From: Parachlamydiales bacterium
GTDB taxonomy: Bacteria > Chlamydiota > Chlamydiia > Chlamydiales > JAJFMK01
Direction of reading: 5' to 3'
DNA: 8,766 nt
Assembly: GCA_020050175.1 (NCBI GenBank)
Contig: JAGVKY010000046.1
Location: 1 to 8,766 of the forward strand
Below are positions 6,539 to 8,766 of this stretch, one piece after another; within the stretch, counting starts at the first letter, position 1, and each line of letters starts with the position of its first letter. The notes beneath the pieces are model-generated. The model was given only the letters and a program-made list of their open reading frames with translations. It had not been told where the DNA came from and did no database searches. The position numbers and the translations under genes are program-made.

Positions 6539-7513
6539 TTAATACCCAAATGCTTGAGGCCCAACGAGAGCCATCCCTTTTTCTGTTTTCCAAATGTCTG
6601 GCGCGGCAATCACGACCAGTTGCAGTTCCAATCCGAAACGGAGTCCTTCACTTGGCAGTGGAGCACCGCTCCGTTTGTCGATTAACACCAACATGTCGGG
6701 TGTAGCAGCGATTCTTTCTCCCCCTAGTTCTGCGAGGAGATATTCGTTTTGATAGAAAATTTTTAGGGGGCCATTTGTTGTATGGAGGGTGAGTGTCCCT
6801 TCTAAAAAGCCCCCTCGGATCGCCTGGTCGATGTCGATGAGAATCCCTTCTCCCAAGACCTTTTTTAAGTCATTGCCTATCGAAAGAGCTTTGGAAAAAG
6901 AGCCTTCAATCAAGCCAATTTTTGCCTCTTCGCCTGTCATCAGATAAAAGCCAATCGCACTGCTCGACCCCACTTTTACTGTGACCTCGCGCGCTCTTTC
7001 TTCGAGCTCTTCGGCTGTTCCTTCCTGGTAAAAGTAACTCCTTCCCAAACAATCCGCTTGAAAAGCAGGTGTTGCCTTTAACCCCGCTAGATAGCAGCTG
7101 CTCATCTGCAAGGCAGGGAAGGCCCTCCCAATCATATCTCCGTCGACGACAGGAAGGTTTAAACGGCTGGCAATCATCAAGGGCGTAAAGGCATTGGCCC
7201 CACCAATCTCTGCAGCAGCTAGAGCTGTTACTTTTCTGCCAAACGCTTTTTCCACCTCTTGGACAATGGTGAGGCATTCGTTTCCATTTGGAATCCTTTC
7301 GATGGTGACAAGAGGTGCCCCCATCAATGACAGAGGCAGAACCAGATCATCTTTTCCTAAAGCATCTAAAGAGATGAGTCGCGCCGGCCCATACCGTTCC
7401 ATTTGGTAGCGGACCATTTCAGAGGCTTGAAAAGAGTCTCCTCCACCGCCGGAGCCTAAAAATGCTGTTCCTAAAGCAAGGTTTTTTAGGTCACCAGGTT
7501 GCAACTGTTTCAT
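6539..7513 (-). CDS. DUF917 / S-methyl-thiohydantoin desulfurase-like protein
   Basis: The 324-aa protein carries the DUF917 signatures: LGSGGGGD at residues 19-26, LMGAPLVTIER around 63-73, EIGGANAFTPL at 102-112, VVDGDMIGRAFP at 122-133 and APDIW near 298, ending in the typical GPQAFGY. The family's named activity is S-methyl-thiohydantoin desulfurase, but few members have been tested. DUF917 proteins are often encoded beside hydantoinase-like proteins and NCS1 permeases, as here. The start at 7513 lies 23 bases inside the permease gene and follows GGAGG (7518-7522) by 4 bases. The stop lies one base before the hydantoinase ATG. It is likely a cytoplasmic enzyme working on a five-membered ring in one pathway with the next gene product. 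Length is slightly under the usual 350-360 aa, without an obvious break. Confidence 0.88.
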   Translation of the reverse strand: MKQLQPGDLKNLALGTAFLGSGGGGDSFQASEMVRYQMERYGPARLISLDALGKDDLVLPLSLMGAPLVTIERIPNGNECLTIVQEVEKAFGRKVTALAAAEIGGANAFTPLMIASRLNLPVVDGDMIGRAFPALQMSSCYLAGLKATPAFQADCLGRSYFYQEGTAEELEERAREVTVKVGSSSAIGFYLMTGEEAKIGLIEGSFSKALSIGNDLKKVLGEGILIDIDQAIRGGFLEGTLTLHTTNGPLKIFYQNEYLLAELGGERIAATPDMLVLIDKRSGAPLPSEGLRFGLELQLVVIAAPDIWKTEKGMALVGPQAFGY

Positions 7514-8441
7514 TTTTCCTCCAATAGGCGATAAGAATCAGACAACCGAGAGTTGTCACACTATAACCGAGAACAGTTAGAACCCATTCTAGATGAGAAG
7601 AGGGTTCAAAACAGGCCATGAGAGTCCCCAGGCCTCCAAGCAAAAGAGTTCTGTTTCTGTAGCTCATTTTTGCAAAAAGAGTTTTGGAATTAGTGACAGA
7701 GGAATAAAGATTCCCATTATTAGCCAACCAACCCGCGAGCAAGATGAAAGGGAAAAGCTCCAACAGATAGTTCGTCCCCCCTTTATAAGAGAGATAAACT
7801 CCAATTCCCTCAATGCATGGGACAACCAAGGTATAAAGAAGGACAATCGCTATGAGGGCTTCCTTTCTGGACTTGGCATGTTGGAAAAAAGAGGGGAGAT
7901 CGATGATAGCAACAATCTGAGCTCCAATAACAAGCACAATTCCTTCCCCATACGAAATGTTCATCTCCGTGGGAGATCCAGGTAATTCACTTGCTCTCCA
8001 GAGGGCCCATCCTAGGGCAACCACCATGAGAGGCATGCTAAACGAGGCCAGTCGACTGATCCCTTTGATCCCAAAAAGAATCCCTCCGGTGATGAGGGAT
8101 CCCAAGACAAGATTCCATATGACAAGGCTTTGGCTCATCGTCTGAAGCTGGATCGAAAACCAACCCAGCATAGAAGCAAGGAGAACAAAACCTACAAACT
8201 TACCTCCTATTTTTCCTAAATAGGAGGTCGCCTGTTCTGCCGTGCTTTGCCTTTTGTCAGTGCTCATCCAGGTTGAAACAAGTCCAAGTATGAGCAAAAG
8301 GGCGTTTCCAATGGCTATGGCTGCAAATGCTGCTCCAAGACCCATTTTTTCGTGTAAAATTTGACCGACTAAAATCACAGGCAAGCAAATCACTCCACCT
8401 GCCTGAATCATGGCCAATTCTCTCCATGATTGAAGTGTCAT
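7491..8441 (-). CDS. NCS1 family (CodB-like) permease, compact form
   Basis: The 316-aa product has about ten hydrophobic helices, near residues 11-30, 34-57, 78-100, 107-124, 130-149, 165-182, 196-218, 226-241, 264-278 and 285-305. NCS1-type features include GWFSIQLQ (93-100, compare GWF in CodB), DLPSFFQHAKSRK around 181-193 and NGNLYSSVTN around 242-251, which corresponds to the N-x-x-L-Y-S region of cytosine permeases. The family imports cytosine, purines, allantoin or hydantoins with Na+ or H+. E. coli CodB is 419 aa with 12 helices; this one appears to keep only the ten-helix LeuT-fold core. The N-terminus looks complete and the stop lies in the overlap with DUF917, so truncation by mutation is not evident. 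A perfect ribosome binding site sets the start. Neighbouring genes suggest a hydantoin-like or pyrimidine-like substrate. Confidence 0.82.
   Translation of the reverse strand: MTLQSWRELAMIQAGGVICLPVILVGQILHEKMGLGAAFAAIAIGNALLLILGLVSTWMSTDKRQSTAEQATSYLGKIGGKFVGFVLLASMLGWFSIQLQTMSQSLVIWNLVLGSLITGGILFGIKGISRLASFSMPLMVVALGWALWRASELPGSPTEMNISYGEGIVLVIGAQIVAIIDLPSFFQHAKSRKEALIAIVLLYTLVVPCIEGIGVYLSYKGGTNYLLELFPFILLAGWLANNGNLYSSVTNSKTLFAKMSYRNRTLLLGGLGTLMACFEPSSHLEWVLTVLGYSVTTLGCLILIAYWRKNETVATW
7518..7522 (-). promoter_or_regulatory. Ribosome binding site of the DUF917 gene
   Basis: GGAGG on the minus strand, 4 bases before the ATG at 7513 and within the last codons of the permease gene. It supports the start and shows DUF917 can be translated independently of coupling. 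Confidence 0.7.
8202..8228. repeat. Perfect 11-bp hairpin inside the permease gene, with an SD-like arm
   Basis: ACCTCCTATTT (8202-8212) and AAATAGGAGGT (8218-8228) are perfect reverse complements around a 5-base loop. In the minus-strand mRNA one arm reads ACCUCCU, the anti-Shine-Dalgarno sequence, and the other AGGAGGU, a perfect Shine-Dalgarno sequence. It encodes residues around 72-80 (TSYLGKIGG). No T-run follows on either strand, so it is not an intrinsic terminator. By chance such a stem at a given loop size is expected about 0.002 times in this window. Confidence 0.75.
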
Positions 8442-8766
8442 TCCACACCTCCTAAATTATCGCAAAAGACGTGTTTGACGAAGAAGAAACGCTTATTATT
8501 TTCTGAGCATCCCCCTTCTTCTCCTATTTGTTTGTAGTACTGAAATCTTTTGGTTGTCGGCTCAACGACCTCCTCAACATTGGCATATTGTTTGTGAGTA
8601 GCAGCATTAGCCAAGATCACGACATTAGGGTTGAATCCTTCAAGGATGTCTGTGCTTTCGGCTTCTCCCTCTATCACGACAGCAGGGTTATTTCTATTGC
8701 CTCGCAGAAAGGGGATAGAAATGACTTGCTGATTGGGACAAAACACGCGGAAAAGAAGAGAAATTT
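8438..8766 (-). CDS. C-terminal part of an unrecognised protein, cut by the window edge
   Basis: The frame is open from the window edge (8766) to a TGA at 8438-8440, giving at least 109 residues. A GTG at 8746 is in frame, but codons upstream (I-S-L-L-F-R) stay open, so the gene most likely begins outside the window. Visible segments include an aliphatic start, IEGEAESTDILEGFNPNVV, ILANAATHKQY and a charged, aromatic-rich end with two cysteines near the tail. I do not recognise a family; no P-loop or clear membrane helix is seen in this portion. The stop overlaps the permease ATG as ATGA, so it belongs to the same operon and may act in the same pathway or regulate it. Confidence 0.6.
   Translation of the reverse strand, partial: ISLLFRVFCPNQQVISIPFLRGNRNNPAVVIEGEAESTDILEGFNPNVVILANAATHKQYANVEEVVEPTTKRFQYYKQIGEEGGCSENNKRFFFVKHVFCDNLGGVE
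8446..8453 (-). promoter_or_regulatory. Strong ribosome binding site of the permease gene
   Basis: AGGAGGTG on the minus strand, with 6 bases between AGGAGG and the ATG at 8441. It fixes the permease start. TAGGAGGT here is identical to part of the hairpin arm at 8218-8228. Confidence 0.8.

Noticed and set aside
6538..6609. Longer hydantoinase reading frame starting at 6609
   Set aside because: The extra 24 residues lie inside the DUF917 gene and precede the family's normal start at the M-E-I-I-G-I-D-I-G-G motif; the ATG at 6537 fits better.
6906..7277. Minus-strand open frame of 123 codons overlapping DUF917
   Set aside because: It is a frame shadow of the DUF917 gene: Cys/Ser/Arg-rich, no recognisable motif and no independent ribosome binding site.
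7593..7985. Plus-strand open frame of 130 codons across the permease gene
   Set aside because: It is antisense to a clear permease gene, with unstructured basic and polar composition and no family resemblance.
8080..8100. Inverted repeat ATCCCTC / GAGGGAT with 7-base loop in the permease gene
   Set aside because: Seven-base arms with a short loop are expected a few times by chance in a window of this size, and nothing about its position is special.

Overview
The window looks like chromosome of a member of the Chlamydiae, probably an environmental or amoeba-associated lineage rather than Chlamydia itself. The main clue is gene order: gmk, a small omega-like gene and metG lie together in the same order as gmk-CT031-metG of Chlamydia trachomatis (recalled, not searched). 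The block is extended here by yicC upstream and an unknown membrane-anchored gene before metG. Protein content and moderate GC agree with this, but nothing in the window proves the taxon.

Left half (93-4439, plus strand): a tightly packed housekeeping operon. It encodes the YicC endoribonuclease, guanylate kinase, an RNA polymerase omega-like subunit, a 190-aa single-pass protein of unknown function and methionyl-tRNA synthetase with a fused C-terminal tRNA-binding domain. Neighbouring genes overlap or nearly touch. A good sigma-70-type promoter (28-56) lies upstream of yicC, and a perfect 7-bp inverted repeat overlaps its -35 box.

Middle (4436-5037, plus strand): a decayed toxin-antitoxin-like cassette joined to metG by an ATGA overlap. 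The zeta-toxin-family P-loop ATPase gene has lost its central part and is out of frame. A perfect 14-bp palindrome sits exactly at the junction. The short antitoxin-like gene that follows is intact.

Right half (8766-5044, minus strand): a converging operon. Read in its own direction it holds the C-terminus of an unrecognised protein (cut by the window edge), a compact NCS1/CodB-like permease, a DUF917 (S-methyl-thiohydantoin desulfurase-like) protein and a short hydantoinase/oxoprolinase-family protein. The overlaps and spacing (ATGA overlap, 23-base overlap, 1-base gap) suggest co-transcription. Uptake plus processing of a hydantoin-, thiohydantoin- or pyrimidine-like ring is the most coherent reading; the real substrate cannot be read from sequence.

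No tRNA, rRNA, CRISPR array, insertion sequence or convincing intrinsic terminator was seen. There is no gene-free stretch over 300 bases; bases 1-92 hold the promoter region. Three perfect inverted repeats (2856-2882 in metG, 4591-4604 at the toxin junction, 8202-8228 in the permease gene) are the structural signals that coding content does not obviously explain.
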